64,000 bases of DNA from Limanda limanda (Eukaryota > Chordata > Actinopteri > Pleuronectiformes > Pleuronectidae). The notes under the pieces were generated by a model, which was not told the DNA's origin, ran no database searches, and worked only from the letters and a program-made list of their open reading frames with translations. The translations under genes were made by a program, and so were the position numbers. Shown here piece by piece: positions 35,645 through 48,936 of the stretch (the stretch's first letter is position 1; the number at the start of each line of letters is the position of its first letter). The DNA lies in assembly GCF_963576545.1 (NCBI RefSeq), contig NW_026870547.1, positions 248,001-312,000 on the forward strand, read 5' to 3'.

Positions 35645-38600
35645 CTCAGATTTGGGGGAATTTCGTCGGTCGACCTCTTCCGAAGGTCGTACAAGCTCGG
35701 GGATGGTACCAATCGATCCGCAGGACCCAAATTAGTCCAGATGCAACCACTTTCCAAGTCTCTCCGACCTTCACAAAAAAAGTTATTCAAGAATATCTCT
35801 TTCTCCTATGTGCTTTCATCCCTAACCCTAACCCTAACCCTTCCGAAAGTCGGAGAAGCTCAAGGATGGTACCGATCGATGCGCGCTACCCCATTTAGTG
35901 GGGGTAGAGCCTACTTGCAAGTCTCTCCGACCTTCACAAAAAAAGTTATTCAAGAATATCTCTTTCTCCTATGTGCTTTCATCCCTAACCCTAACCCTAA
36001 CCCTTCCGAAAGTCGGAGAAGCTCAAGGATGGTACCGATCGATGCGCGCTACCCCATTTAGTGGGGGTAGAGCCTACTTGCAAGTCTCTCCGACCTTCAC
36101 AAAAAAAGTTATTCAAGAATATCTCTTTCTCCTATGTGCTTTCATCCCTAACCCTAACCCTAACCCTTCCGAAAGTCGGAGAAGCTCAAGGATGGTACCG
36201 ATCGATGCGCGCTACCCCATTTAGTGGGGGTAGAGCCTACTTGCAAGTCTCTCCGACCTTCACAAAAAAAGTTATTCAAGAATATCTCTTTCTCCTATGT
36301 GCTTTCATCCCTAACCCTAACCCTAACCCTTCCGAAAGTCGGAGAAGCTCAAGGATGGTACCGATCGATGCGCGCTACCCCATTTAGTGGGGGTAGAGCC
36401 TACTTGCAAGTCTCTCCGACCTTCACAAAAAAAGTTATTCAAGAATATCTCTTTCTCCTATGTGCTTTCATCCCTAACCCTAACCCTAACCCTTCCGAAA
36501 GTCGGAGAAGCTCAAGGATGGTACCGATCGATGCGCGCTACCCCATTTAGTGGGGGTAGAGCCTACTTGCAAGTCTCTCCGACCTTCACAAAAAAAGTTA
36601 TTCAAGAATATCTCTTTCTCCTATGTGCTTTCATCCCTAACCCTAACCCTAACCCTTCCGAAAGTCGGAGAAGCTCAAGGATGGTACTGATCGATGCGCG
36701 CAACCCCATTTAGTGGGGGTAGAGCCTACTTGCAAGTCTCTCCGACCTTCACAAAAAAAGTTATTCAAGAATATCTCCTCAGATTTGGGGGAATTTCGTC
36801 GGTCGACCTCTTCCGAAGGTCGTACAAGCTCGGGGATGGTACCAATCGATCCGCAGGACCCAAATTAGTCCAGATGCAACCACTTTCCAAGTCTCTCCGA
36901 CCTTCACAAAAAAAGTTATTCAAGAATATCTCTTTCTCCTATGTGCTTTCATCCCTAACCCTAACCCTAACCCTTCCGAAAGTCGGAGAAGCTCAAGGAT
37001 GGTACCGATCGATGCGCGCTACCCCATTTAGTGGGGGTAGAGCCTACTTGCAAGTCTCTCCGACCTTCACAAAAAAAGTTATTCAAGAATATCTCTTTCT
37101 CCTATGTGCTTTCATCCCTAACCCTAACCCTAACCCTTCCGAAAGTCGGAGAAGCTCAAGGATGGTACCGATCGATGCGCGCTACCCCATTTAGTGGGGG
37201 TAGAGCCTACTTGCAAGTCTCTCCGACCTTCACAAAAAAAGTTATTCAAGAATATCTCTTTCTCCTATGTGCTTTCATCCCTAACCCTAACCCTAACCCT
37301 TCCGAAAGTCGGAGAAGCTCAAGGATGGTACCGATCGATGCGCGCTACCCCATTTAGTGGGGGTAGAGCCTACTTGCAAGTCTCTCCGACCTTCACAAAA
37401 AAAGTTATTCAAGAATATCTCTTTCTCCTATGTGCTTTCATCCCTAACCCTAACCCTAACCCTTCCGAAAGTCGGAGAAGCTCAAGGATGGTACCGATCG
37501 ATGCGCGCTACCCCATTTAGTGGGGGTAGAGCCTACTTGCAAGTCTCTCCGACCTTCACAAAAAAAGTTATTCAAGAATATCTCTTTCTCCTATGTGCTT
37601 TCATCCCTAACCCTAACCCTAACCCTTCCGAAAGTCGGAGAAGCTCAAGGATGGTACCGATCGATGCGCGCTACCCCATTTAGTGGGGGTAGAGCCTACT
37701 TGCAAGTCTCTCCGACCTTCACAAAAAAAGTTATTCAAGAATATCTCTTTCTCCTATGTGCTTTCATCCCTAACCCTAACCCTAACCCTTCCGAAAGTCG
37801 GAGAAGCTCAAGGATGGTACCGATCGATGCGCGCTACCCCATTTAGTGGGGGTAGAGCCTACTTGCAAGTCTCTCCGACCTTCACAAAAAAAGTTATTCA
37901 AGAATATCTCTTTCTCCTATGTGCTTTCATCCCTAACCCTAACCCTAACCCTTCCGAAAGTCGGAGAAGCTCAAGGATGGTACTGATCGATGCGCGCAAC
38001 CCCATTTAGTGGGGGTAGAGCCTACTTGCAAGTCTCTCCGACCTTCACAAAAAAAGTTATTCAAGAATATCTCCTCAGATTTGGGGGAATTTCGTCGGTC
38101 GACCTCTTCCGAAGGTCGTACAAGCTCGGGGATGGTACCAATCGATCCGCAGGACCCAAATTAGTCCAGATGCAACCACTTTCCAAGTCTCTCCGACCTT
38201 CACAAAAAAAGTTATTCAAGAATATCTCTTTCTCCTATGTGCTTTCATCCCTAACCCTAACCCTTCCGAAAGTCGGAGAAGCTCAAGGATGGTACCGATC
38301 GATGCGCGCTACCCCATTTAGTGGGGGTAGAGCCTACTTGCAAGTCTCTCCGACCTTCACAAAAAAAGTTATTCAAGAATATCTCTTTCTCCTATGTGCT
38401 TTCATCCCTAACCCTAACCCTAACCCTTCCGAAAGTCGGAGAAGCTCAAGGATGGTACCGATCGATGCGCGCTACCCCATTTAGTGGGGGTAGAGCCTAC
38501 TTGCAAGTCTCTCCGACCTTCACAAAAAAAGTTATTCAAGAATATCTCTTTCTCCTATGTGCTTTCATCCCTAACCCTAACCCTAACCCTTCCGAAAGTC

Positions 38601-39200
38601 GGAGAAGCTCAAGGATGGTACCGATCGATGCGCGCTACCCCATTTAGTGGGGGTAGAGCCTACTTGCAAGTCTCTCCGACCTTCACAAAAAAAGTTATTC
38701 AAGAATATCTCTTTCTCCTATGTGCTTTCATCCCTAACCCTAACCCTAACCCTTCCGAAAGTCGGAGAAGCTCAAGGATGGTACCGATCGATGCGCGCTA
38801 CCCCATTTAGTGGGGGTAGAGCCTACTTGCAAGTCTCTCCGACCTTCACAAAAAAAGTTATTCAAGAATATCTCTTTCTCCTATGTGCTTTCATCCCTAA
38901 CCCTAACCCTAACCCTTCCGAAAGTCGGAGAAGCTCAAGGATGGTACCGATCGATGCGCGCTACCCCATTTAGTGGGGGTAGAGCCTACTTGCAAGTCTC
39001 TCCGACCTTCACAAAAAAAGTTATTCAAGAATATCTCTTTCTCCTATGTGCTTTCATCCCTAACCCTAACCCTAACCCTTCCGAAAGTCGGAGAAGCTCA
39101 AGGATGGTACTGATCGATGCGCGCAACCCCATTTAGTGGGGGTAGAGCCTACTTGCAAGTCTCTCCGACCTTCACAAAAAAAGTTATTCAAGAATATCTC
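35645..39200 (+). repeat. Array block 7a: B A6 B A7 B a A5
   Basis: The most A-rich stretch: runs of six, seven and six A-type units with single B units between. No b occurs over more than 3.5 kb. Its right half is copied at 46.2-48.3 kb. Confidence 0.9.
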
Positions 39201-39765
39201 CTCAGATTTTGGGGGAATTTCGTCGGTCGACCTCTTCCGAAGGTCGTACAAGCTCGGGGATGGTACCAATCGATCTGCAGGACCCAAATTAGTCCAGATG
39301 CAACCAATTTGCAAGTCTCTCCGACCTTCACAAAAAAAGTTATTCAAGAATATCTCTTTCTCCTATGTGCTTTCATCCCTAACCCTAACCCTAACCCTTC
39401 CGAAAGTCGGAGAAGCTCAAGGATAGTACCGATCGATGCGCGCTACCCCATTTAGTGGGGGTAGAGCCTACTTGCAAGTCTCTCCGACCTTCACAAAAAA
39501 AGTTATTCAAGAATATCTCTTTCTCCTATGTGCTTTCATCCCTAACCCTAACCCTAACCCTTCCGAAAGTCGGAGAAGCTCAAGGATGGTACCGATCGAT
39601 GCGCGCAACCCCATTTAGTGGGGGTAGAGCCTACTTGCAAGTCTCTCCGACCTTCACAAAAAAAGTTATTCAAGAATATCTCCTCAGATTTGGGGGAATT
39701 TCGTCGGTCGACCTCTTCCGAAGGTCGTACAAGCTCGGGGATGGTACCAATCTATCCGCAGGACC
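37096..39765 (+). repeat. Block duplicated at offset 9,165/9,171 bp, copy 1
   Basis: Matches about 46.26-48.94 kb. Tags are AATTTGCAAG (39307 and 39311; 48478 and 48482), GGATAGTACC (39425/48596) and ATCTATCC (39753/48924). The offset changes from 9,165 to 9,171 because one unit is a here and A in the other copy, a one-hexamer difference. Limits are approximate. Confidence 0.85.
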
Positions 39766-41928
39766 CAAATTAGTCCAGATGCAACCACTTTCCAAGTCTC
39801 TCCGACCTTCACAAAAAAAGTTATTCAAGAATATCTCTTTCTCCTATGTGCTTTCATCCCTAACCCTAACCCTAACCCTTCCGAAAGTCGGAGAAGCTCA
39901 AGGATGGTACTGATCGATGCGCGCTACCCCATTTAGTGGGGGTAGAGCCTACTTGCAAGTCTCTCCGACCTTCACAAAAAAAGTTATTCAAGAATATCTC
40001 TTTCTCCTATGTGCTTTCATCCCTAACCCTAACCCTAACCCTTCCGAAAGTCGGAGAAGCTCAAGGATGGTACCGATCGATGCGCGCTACCCCATTTAGT
40101 GGGGGTAGAGCCTACTTGCAAGTCTCTCCGACCTTCACAAAAAAAGTTATTCAAGAATATCTCTTTCTCCTATGTGCTTTCATCCCTAACCCTAACCCTA
40201 ACCCTTCCGAAAGTCGGAGAAGCTCAAGGATGGTACCGATCGATGCGCGCTACCCCGTTTAGTGGGGGTAGAGCCTACTTGCAAGTCTCTCCGACCTTCA
40301 CAAAAAAAGTTATTCAAGAATATCTCTTTCTCCTATGTGCTTTCATCCCTAACCCTAACCCTAACCCTTCCGAAAGTCGGAGAAGCTCAAGGATGGTACC
40401 GATCGATGCGCGCTACCCCATTTAGTGGGGGTAGAGCCTACTTGCAAGTCTCTCCGACCTTCACAAAAAAAGTTATTAAAGAATATCTCTTTCTCCTATG
40501 TGCTTTCATCCCTAACCCTAACCCTACCCCTTCCGAAAGTCGGAGAAGCTCAAGGATGGTACTGATCGATGCGCGCAACCCCATTTAGTGGGGGTAGAGC
40601 CTACTTGCAAGTCTCTCCGACCTTCACAAAAAAAGTTATTCAAGAATATCTCCTCAGATTTGGGGGAATTTCGTCGGTCGACCTCTTCCGAAGGTCGTAC
40701 AAGCTCGGGGATGGTACCAATCGATCCGCAGGACCCAAATTAGTCCAGATGCAACCACTTTCCAAGTCTCTCCGACCTTCACAAAAAAAGTTATTCAAGA
40801 ATATCTCTTTCTCCTATGTGCTTTCATCCCTAACCCTAACCCTTCCGAAAGTCGGAGAAGCTCAAGGATGGTACCGATCGATGCGCGCTACCCCATTTAG
40901 TGGGGGTAGAGCCTACTTGCAAGTCTCTCCGACCTTCACAAAAAAAGTTATTCAAGAATATCTCTTTCTCCTATGTGCTTTCATCCCTAACCCTAACCCT
41001 AACCCTTCCGAAAGTCGGAGAAGCTCAAGGATGGTACCGATCGATGCGCGCTACCCCGTTTAGTGGGGGTAGAGCCTACTTGCAAGTCTCTCCGACCTTC
41101 ACAAAAAAAGTTATTCAAGAATATCTCTTTCTCCTATGTGCTTTCATCCCTAACCCTAACCCTAACCCTTCCGAAAGTCGGAGAAGCTCAAGGATGGTAC
41201 CGATCGATGCGCGCTACCCCATTTAGTGGGGGTAGAGCCTACTTGCAAGTCTCTCCGACCTTCACAAAAAAAGTTATTAAAGAATATCTCTTTCTCCTAT
41301 GTGCTTTCATCCCTAACCCTAACCCTACCCCTTCCGAAAGTCGGAGAAGCTCAAGGATGGTACTGATCGATGCGCGCAACCCCATTTAGTGGGGGTAGAG
41401 CCTACTTGCAAGTCTCTCCGACCTTCACAAAAAAAGTTATTCAAGAATATCTCCTCAGATTTGGGGGAATTTCGTCGGTCGACCTCTTCCGAAGGTCGTA
41501 CAAGCTCGGGGATGGTACCAATCGATCCGCAGGACCCAAATTAGTCCAGATGCAACCACTTTCCAAGTCTCTCCGACCTTCACAAAAAAAGTTATTCAAG
41601 AATATCTCTTTCTCCTATGTGCTTTCATCCCTAACCCTAACCCTTCCGAAAGTCGGAGAAGCTCAAGGATGGTACCGATCGATGCGCGCTACCCCATTTA
41701 GTGGGGGTAGAGCCTACTTGCAAGTCTCTCCGACCTTCACAAAAAAAGTTATTCAAGAATATCTCTTTCTCCTATGTGCTTTCATCCCTAACCCTAACCC
41801 TAACCCTTCCGAAAGTCGGAGAAGCTCAAGGATGGTACTGATCGATGCGCGCAACCCCATTTAGTGGGGGTAGAGCCTACTTGCAAGTCTCTCCGACCTT
41901 CACAAAAAAAGTTATTCAAGAATATCTC
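39201..41928 (+). repeat. Array block 7b: b AA B AAAAA B a AAA B a A
   Basis: Holds the 801-bp tandem duplication. The b core here carries the tags shared with 14.97 kb and 48.37 kb. Confidence 0.9.
40100..41701 (+). repeat. 801-bp tandem duplication (two copies)
   Basis: Three rare changes repeat exactly 801 bp apart: TACCCCGTTT (40257/41058), GTTATTAAAG (40478/41279) and CCCTACCCC in the telomere block (40527/41328). The unit contains one B, one a and three A (155 + 157 + 489 = 801). Limits are approximate. Confidence 0.93.
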
Positions 41929-44900
41929 CTCAGATTTTGGGGGAATTTCGTCGGTCGACCTCTTCCGAAGGTCGTACAAGCTCGGGGATGGTACCAATCG
42001 ATCTGCAGGACCCAAATTAGTCCAGATGCAACCACTTTCCAAGTCTCTCCGACCTTCACAAAAAAAGTTATTCAAGAATATCTCTTTCTCCTATGTGCTT
42101 TCATCCCTAACCCTAACCCTAACCCTTCCGAAAGTCGGAGAAGCTCAAGGATGGTACTGATCGATGCGCGCTACCCCATTTAGTGGGGGTAGAGCCTACT
42201 TGCAAGTCTCTCCGACCTTCACAAAAAAAGTTATTCAAGAATATCTCTTTCTCCTATGTGCTTTCATCCCTAACCCTAACCCTAACCCTTCCGAAAGTCG
42301 GAGAAGCTCAAGGATGGTACCGATCGATGCGCGCAACCCCATTTAGTGGGGGTAGAGCCTACTTGCAAGTCTCTCCGACCTTCACAAAAAAAGTTATTCA
42401 AGAATATCTCCTCAGATTTGGGGGAATTTCGTCGGTCGACCTCTTCCGAAGGTCGTACAAGCTCGGGGATGGTACCAATCGATCCGCAGGACCCAAATTA
42501 GTCCAGATGCAACCACTTTCCAAGTCTCTCCGACCTTCACAAAAAAAGTTATTCAAGAATATCTCTTTCTCCTATGTGCTTTCATCCCTAACCCTAACCC
42601 TAACCCTTCCGAAAGTCGGAGAAGCTCAAGGATGGTACCGATCGATGCGCGCTACCCCATTTAGTGGGGGTAGAGCCTACTTGCAAGTCTCTCCGACCTT
42701 CACAAAAAAAGTTATTCAAGAATATCTCTTTCTCCTATGTGCTTTCATCCCTAACCCTAACCCTAACCCTTCCGAAAGTCGGAGAAGCTCAAGGATGGTA
42801 CAGATCGATGCGCGCTACCCCATTTAGTGGGGGTAGAGCCTACTTGCAAGTCTCTCCGACCTTCACAAAAAAAGTTATTCAAGAATATCTCTTTCTCCTA
42901 TGTGCTTTCATCCCTAACCCTAACCCTAACCCTTCCGAAAGTCGGAGAAGCTCAAGGATGGTACTGATCGATGCGCGCAACCCCATTTAGTGGGGGTAGA
43001 GCCTACTTGCAAGTCTCTCCGACCTTCACAAAAAAAGTTATTCAAGAATATCTCCTCAGATTTGGGGGAATTTCGTCGGTCGACCTCTTCCGAAGGTCGT
43101 ACAAGCTCGGGGATGGTACCAATCGATCTGCAGGACCCAAATTAGTCCAGATGCAACCACTTTCCAAGTCTCTCCGACCTTCACAAAAAAAGTTATTCAA
43201 GAATATCTCTTTCTCCTATGTGCTTTCATCCCTAACCCTAACCCTAACCCTTCCGAAAGTCGGAGAAGCTCAAGGATGGTACTGATCGATGCGCGCTACC
43301 CCATTTAGTGGGGGTAGAGCCTACTTGCAAGTCTCTCCGACCTTCACAAAAAAAGTTATTCAAGAATATCTCTTTCTCCTATGTGCTTTCATCCCTAACC
43401 CTAACCCTAACCCTTCCGAAAGTCGGAGAAGCTCAAGGATGGTACCGATCGATGCGCGCAACCCCATTTAGTGGGGGTAGAGCCTACTTGCAAGTCTCTC
43501 CGACCTTCACAAAAAAAGTTATTCAAGAATATCTCCTCAGATTTGGGGGAATTTCGTCGGTCGACCTCTTCCGAAGGTCGTACAAGCTCGGGGATGGTAC
43601 CAATCGATCCGCAGGACCCAAATTAGTCCAGATGCAACCACTTTCCAAGTCTCTCCGACCTTCACAAAAAAAGTTATTCAAGAATATCTCTTTCTCCTAT
43701 GTGCTTTCATCCCTAACCCTAACCCTAACCCTTCCGAAAGTCGGAGAAGCTCAAGGATGGTACCGATCGATGCGCGCTACCCCATTTAGTGGGGGTAGAG
43801 CCTACTTGCAAGTCTCTCCGACCTTCACAAAAAAAGTTATTCAAGAATATCTCTTTCTCCTATGTGCTTTCATCCCTAACCCTAACCCTAACCCTTCCGA
43901 AAGTCGGAGAAGCTCAAGGATGGTACCGATCGATGCGCGCTACCCCATTTAGTGGGGGTAGAGCCTACTTGCAAGTCTCTCCGACCTTCACAAAAAAAGT
44001 TATTCAAGAATATCTCTTTCTCCTATGTGCTTTCATCCCTAACCCTAACCCTTCCGAAAGTCGGAGAAGCTCAAGGATGGTACTGATCGATGCGCGCAAC
44101 CCCATTTAGTGGGGGTAGAGCCTACTTGCAAGTCTCTCCGACCTTCACAAAAAAAGTTATTCAAGAATATCTCCTCAGATTTGGGGGAATTTCGTCGGTC
44201 GACCTCTTCCGAAGGTCGTACAAGCTCGGGGATGGTACCAATCGATCTGCAGGACCCAAATTAGTCCAGATGCAACCACTTTCCAAGTCTCTCCGACCTT
44301 CACAAAAAAAGTTTTTCAAGAATATCTCTTTCTCCTATGTGCTTTCATCCCTAACCCTAACCCTAACCCTTCCGAAAGTCGGAGAAGCTCAAGGATGGTA
44401 CCGATCGATGCGCGCTACCCCATTTAGTGGGGGTAGAGCCTACTTGCAAGTCTCTCCGACCTTCACAAAAAAAGTTATTCAAGAATATCTCTTTCTCCTA
44501 TGTGCTTTCATCCCTAACCCTAACCCTAACCCTTCCGAAAGTCGGAGAAGCTCAAGGAAGGTACCGATCGATGCGCGCAACCCCATTTAGTGGGGGTAGA
44601 GCCTACTTGCAAGTCTCTCCGACCTTCACAAAAAAAGTTATTCAAGAATATCTCCTCAGATTTGGGGGAATTTCGTCGGTCGACCTCTTCCGAAGGTCGT
44701 ACAAGCTCGGGGATGGTACCAATCGATCCGCAGGACCCAAATTAGTCCAGATGCAACCACTTTCCAAGTCTCTCCGACCTTCACAAAAAAAGTTATTCAA
44801 GAATATCTCTTTCTCCTATGTGCTTTCATCCCTAACCCTAACCCTAACCCTTCCGAAAGTCGGAGAAGCTCAAAGATGGTACCGATCGATGCGCGCTACC

Positions 44901-46912
44901 CCATTTAGTGGGGGTAGAGCCTACTTGCAAGTCTCTCCGACCTTCACAAAAAAAGTTATTCAAGAATATCTCTTTCTCCTATGTGCTTTCATCCCTAACC
45001 CTAACCCTAACCCTTCCGAAAGTCGGAGAAGCTCAAGGATGGTACCGATCGATGCGCGCTACCCCATTTAGTGGGGGTAGAGCCTACTTGCAAGTCTTTC
45101 CGACCTTCACAAAAAAAGTTATTCAAGAATATCTCTTTCTCCTATGTGCTTTCATCCCTAACCCTAACCCTAACCCTTCCGAAAGTCGGAGAAGCTCAAG
45201 GATGGTACCGATCGATGCGCGCTACCCCATTTAGTGGGGGTAGAGCCTACTTGCAAGTCTCTCCGACCTTCACAAAAAAAGTTATTCAAGAATATCTCTT
45301 TCTCCTATGTGCTTTCATCCCTAACCCTAACCCTAACCCTTCCGAAAGTCGGAGAAGCTCAAGGATGGTACTGATCGATGTGCGCAACCCCATTTAGTGG
45401 GGGTAGAGCCTACTTGCAAGTCTCTCCGACCTTCACAAAAAAAGTTATTCAAGAATATCTCCTCAGATTTGGGGGAATTTCGTCGGTCGACCTCTTCCGA
45501 AGGTCGTACAAGCTCGGGGATGGTACCAATCGATCCGCAGGACCCAAATTAGTCCAGATGCAACCACTTTCCAAGTCTCTCCGACCTTCACAAAAAAAGT
45601 TATTCAAGAATATCTCTTTCTCCTATGTGCTTTCATCCCTAACCCTAACCCTAACCCTTCCGAAAGTCGGAGAAGCTCAAGGATGGTACTGATCGATGCG
45701 CGCTACCCCATTTAGTGGGGGTAGAGCCTACTTGCAAGTCTCTCCGACCTTCACAAAAAAAGTTATTCAAGAATATCTCTTTCTCCTATGTGCTTTCATC
45801 CCTAACCCTAACCCTAACCCTTCCGAAAGTCGGAGAAGCTCAAGGATGGTACCGATCGATGCGCGCTACCCCATTTAGTGGGGGTAAAGCCTACTTGCAA
45901 GTCTCTCCGACCTTCACAAAAAAAGTTATTCAAGAATATCTCCTCAGATTTGGGGGAATTTCGTCGGTCGACCTCTTCCGAAGGTCGTACAAGCTCGGGG
46001 ATGGTACCAATCGATCCGCAGGACCCAAATTAGTCCAGATGCAACCACTTTCCAAGTCTCTCCGACCTTCACAAAAAAAGTTATTCAAGAATATCTCTTT
46101 CTCCTATGTGCTTTCATCCCTAACCCTAACCCTAACCCTTCCGAAAGTCGGAGAAGCTCAAGGATGGTACTGATCGATGCGCGCTACCCCATTTAGTGGG
46201 GGTAGAGCCTACTTGCAAGTCTCTCCGACCTTCACAAAAAAAGTTATTCAAGAATATCTCTTTCTCCTATGTGCTTTCATCCCTAACCCTAACCCTAACC
46301 CTTCCGAAAGTCGGAGAAGCTCAAGGATGGTACCGATCGATGCGCGCTACCCCATTTAGTGGGGGTAGAGCCTACTTGCAAGTCTCTCCGACCTTCACAA
46401 AAAAAGTTATTCAAGAATATCTCTTTCTCCTATGTGCTTTCATCCCTAACCCTAACCCTAACCCTTCCGAAAGTCGGAGAAGCTCAAGGATGGTACCGAT
46501 CGATGCGCGCTACCCCATTTAGTGGGGGTAGAGCCTACTTGCAAGTCTCTCCGACCTTCACAAAAAAAGTTATTCAAGAATATCTCTTTCTCCTATGTGC
46601 TTTCATCCCTAACCCTAACCCTAACCCTTCCGAAAGTCGGAGAAGCTCAAGGATGGTTCCGATCGATGCGCGCTACCCCATTTAGTGGGGGTAGAGCCTA
46701 CTTGCAAGTCTCTCCGACCTTCACAAAAAAAGTTATTCAAGAATATCTCTTTCTCCTATGTGCTTTCATCCCTAACCCTAACCCTAACCCTTCCGAAAGT
46801 CGGAGAAGCTCAAGGATGGTACCGATCGATGCGCGCTACCCCATTTAGTGGGGGTAGAGCCTACTTGCAAGTCTCTCCGACCTTCACAAAAAAAGTTATT
46901 CAAGAATATCTC
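41300..46912 (+). repeat. About 5.6-kb block duplicated at offset 9,651 bp, copy 1
   Basis: 25 consecutive A-landmark spacings equal those at 50.95-56.56 kb. Shared rare bases are CCCTACCCC (41328/50979), GTACAGATCG (42802/52453), AAGGAAGGTACC (44559/54210), AGTCTTTCC (45098/54749) and GGTTCCGATC (46658/56309), all 9,651 apart. The left limit lies right of 41279, whose tag is absent from the copy. The right limit is where one copy has A and the other a. Confidence 0.93.
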
Positions 46913-48371
46913 TTTCTCCTATGTGCTTTCATCCCTAACCCTAACCCTAACCCTTCCGAAAGTCGGAGAAGCTCAAGGATGGTACCGATCGATGCGCGCT
47001 ACCCCATTTAGTGGGGGTAGAGCCTACTTGCAAGTCTCTCCGACCTTCACAAAAAAAGTTATTCAAGAATATCTCTTTCTCCTATGTGCTTTCATCCCTA
47101 ACCCTAACCCTAACCCTTCCGAAAGTCGGAGAAGCTCAAGGATGGTACTGATCGATGCGCGCAACCCCATTTAGTGGGGGTAGAGCCTACTTGCAAGTCT
47201 CTCCGACCTTCACAAAAAAAGTTATTCAAGAATATCTCCTCAGATTTGGGGGAATTTCGTCGGTCGACCTCTTCCGAAGGTCGTACAAGCTCGGGGATGG
47301 TACCAATCGATCCGCAGGACCCAAATTAGTCCAGATGCAACCACTTTCCAAGTCTCTCCGACCTTCACAAAAAAAGTTATTCAAGAATATCTCTTTCTCC
47401 TATGTGCTTTCATCCCTAACCCTAACCCTAACCCTTCCGAAAGTCGGAGAAGCTCAAGGATGGTACCGATCGATGCGCGCTACCCCATTTAGTGGGGGTA
47501 GAGCCTACTTGCAAGTCTCTCCGACCTTCACAAAAAAAGTTATTCAAGAATATCTCTTTCTCCTATGTGCTTTCATCCCTAACCCTAACCCTAACCCTTC
47601 CGAAAGTCGGAGAAGCTCAAGGATGGTACCGATCGATGCGCGCTACCCCATTTAGTGGGGGTAGAGCCTACTTGCAAGTCTCTCCGACCTTCACAAAAAA
47701 AGTTATTCAAGAATATCTCTTTCTCCTATGTGCTTTCATCCCTAACCCTAACCCTAACCCTTCCGAAAGTCGGAGAAGCTCAAGGATGGTACCGATCGAT
47801 GCGCGCTACCCCATTTAGTGGGGGTAGAGCCTACTTGCAAGTCTCTCCGACCTTCACAAAAAAAGTTATTCAAGAATATCTCTTTCTCCTATGTGCTTTC
47901 ATCCCTAACCCTAACCCTAACCCTTCCGAAAGTCGGAGAAGCTCAAGGATGGTACCGATCGATGCGCGCTACCCCATTTAGTGGGGGTAGAGCCTACTTG
48001 CAAGTCTCTCCGACCTTCACAAAAAAAGTTATTCAAGAATATCTCTTTCTCCTATGTGCTTTCATCCCTAACCCTAACCCTAACCCTTCCGAAAGTCGGA
48101 GAAGCTCAAGGATGGTACCGATCGATGCGCGCTACCCCATTTAGTGGGGGTAGAGCCTACTTGCAAGTCTCTCCGACCTTCACAAAAAAAGTTATTCAAG
48201 AATATCTCTTTCTCCTATGTGCTTTCATCCCTAACCCTAACCCTAACCCTTCCGAAAGTCGGAGAAGCTCAAGGATGGTACTGATCGATGCGCGCAACCC
48301 CATTTAGTGGGGGTAGAGCCTACTTGCAAGTCTCTCCGACCTTCACAAAAAAAGTTATTCAAGAATATCTC
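41929..48371 (+). repeat. Array block 7c: b AA B AAA B AA B AA a B AA B AAAA B AA B A7 B A6
   Basis: 40 monomers and the longest gap between b units (6,443 bp). Its first 5 kb is copied at 51.6-56.5 kb, and its end copies 37-39 kb. Private change: GTTTTTCAAG at 44314. Confidence 0.9.
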
Positions 48372-48936
48372 CTCAGATTTTGGGGGAATTTCGTCGGTCG
48401 ACCTCTTCCGAAGGTCGTACAAGCTCGGGGATGGTACCAATCGATCTGCAGGACCCAAATTAGTCCAGATGCAACCAATTTGCAAGTCTCTCCGACCTTC
48501 ACAAAAAAAGTTATTCAAGAATATCTCTTTCTCCTATGTGCTTTCATCCCTAACCCTAACCCTAACCCTTCCGAAAGTCGGAGAAGCTCAAGGATAGTAC
48601 CGATCGATGCGCGCTACCCCATTTAGTGGGGGTAGAGCCTACTTGCAAGTCTCTCCGACCTTCACAAAAAAAGTTATTCAAGAATATCTCTTTCTCCTAT
48701 GTGCTTTCATCCCTAACCCTAACCCTAACCCTTCCGAAAGTCGGAGAAGCTCAAGGATGGTACCGATCGATGCGCGCAACCCCATTTAGTGGGGGTAGAG
48801 CCTACTTGCAAGTCTCTCCGACCTTCACAAAAAAAGTTATTCAAGAATATCTCCTCAGATTTGGGGGAATTTCGTCGGTCGACCTCTTCCGAAGGTCGTA
48901 CAAGCTCGGGGATGGTACCAATCTATCCGCAGGACC
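46261..48936 (+). repeat. Block duplicated at offset 9,165/9,171 bp, copy 2
   Basis: Second copy of 37096-39765, ending where the unit after the core is a (49101 landmark) instead of A. Confidence 0.85.
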
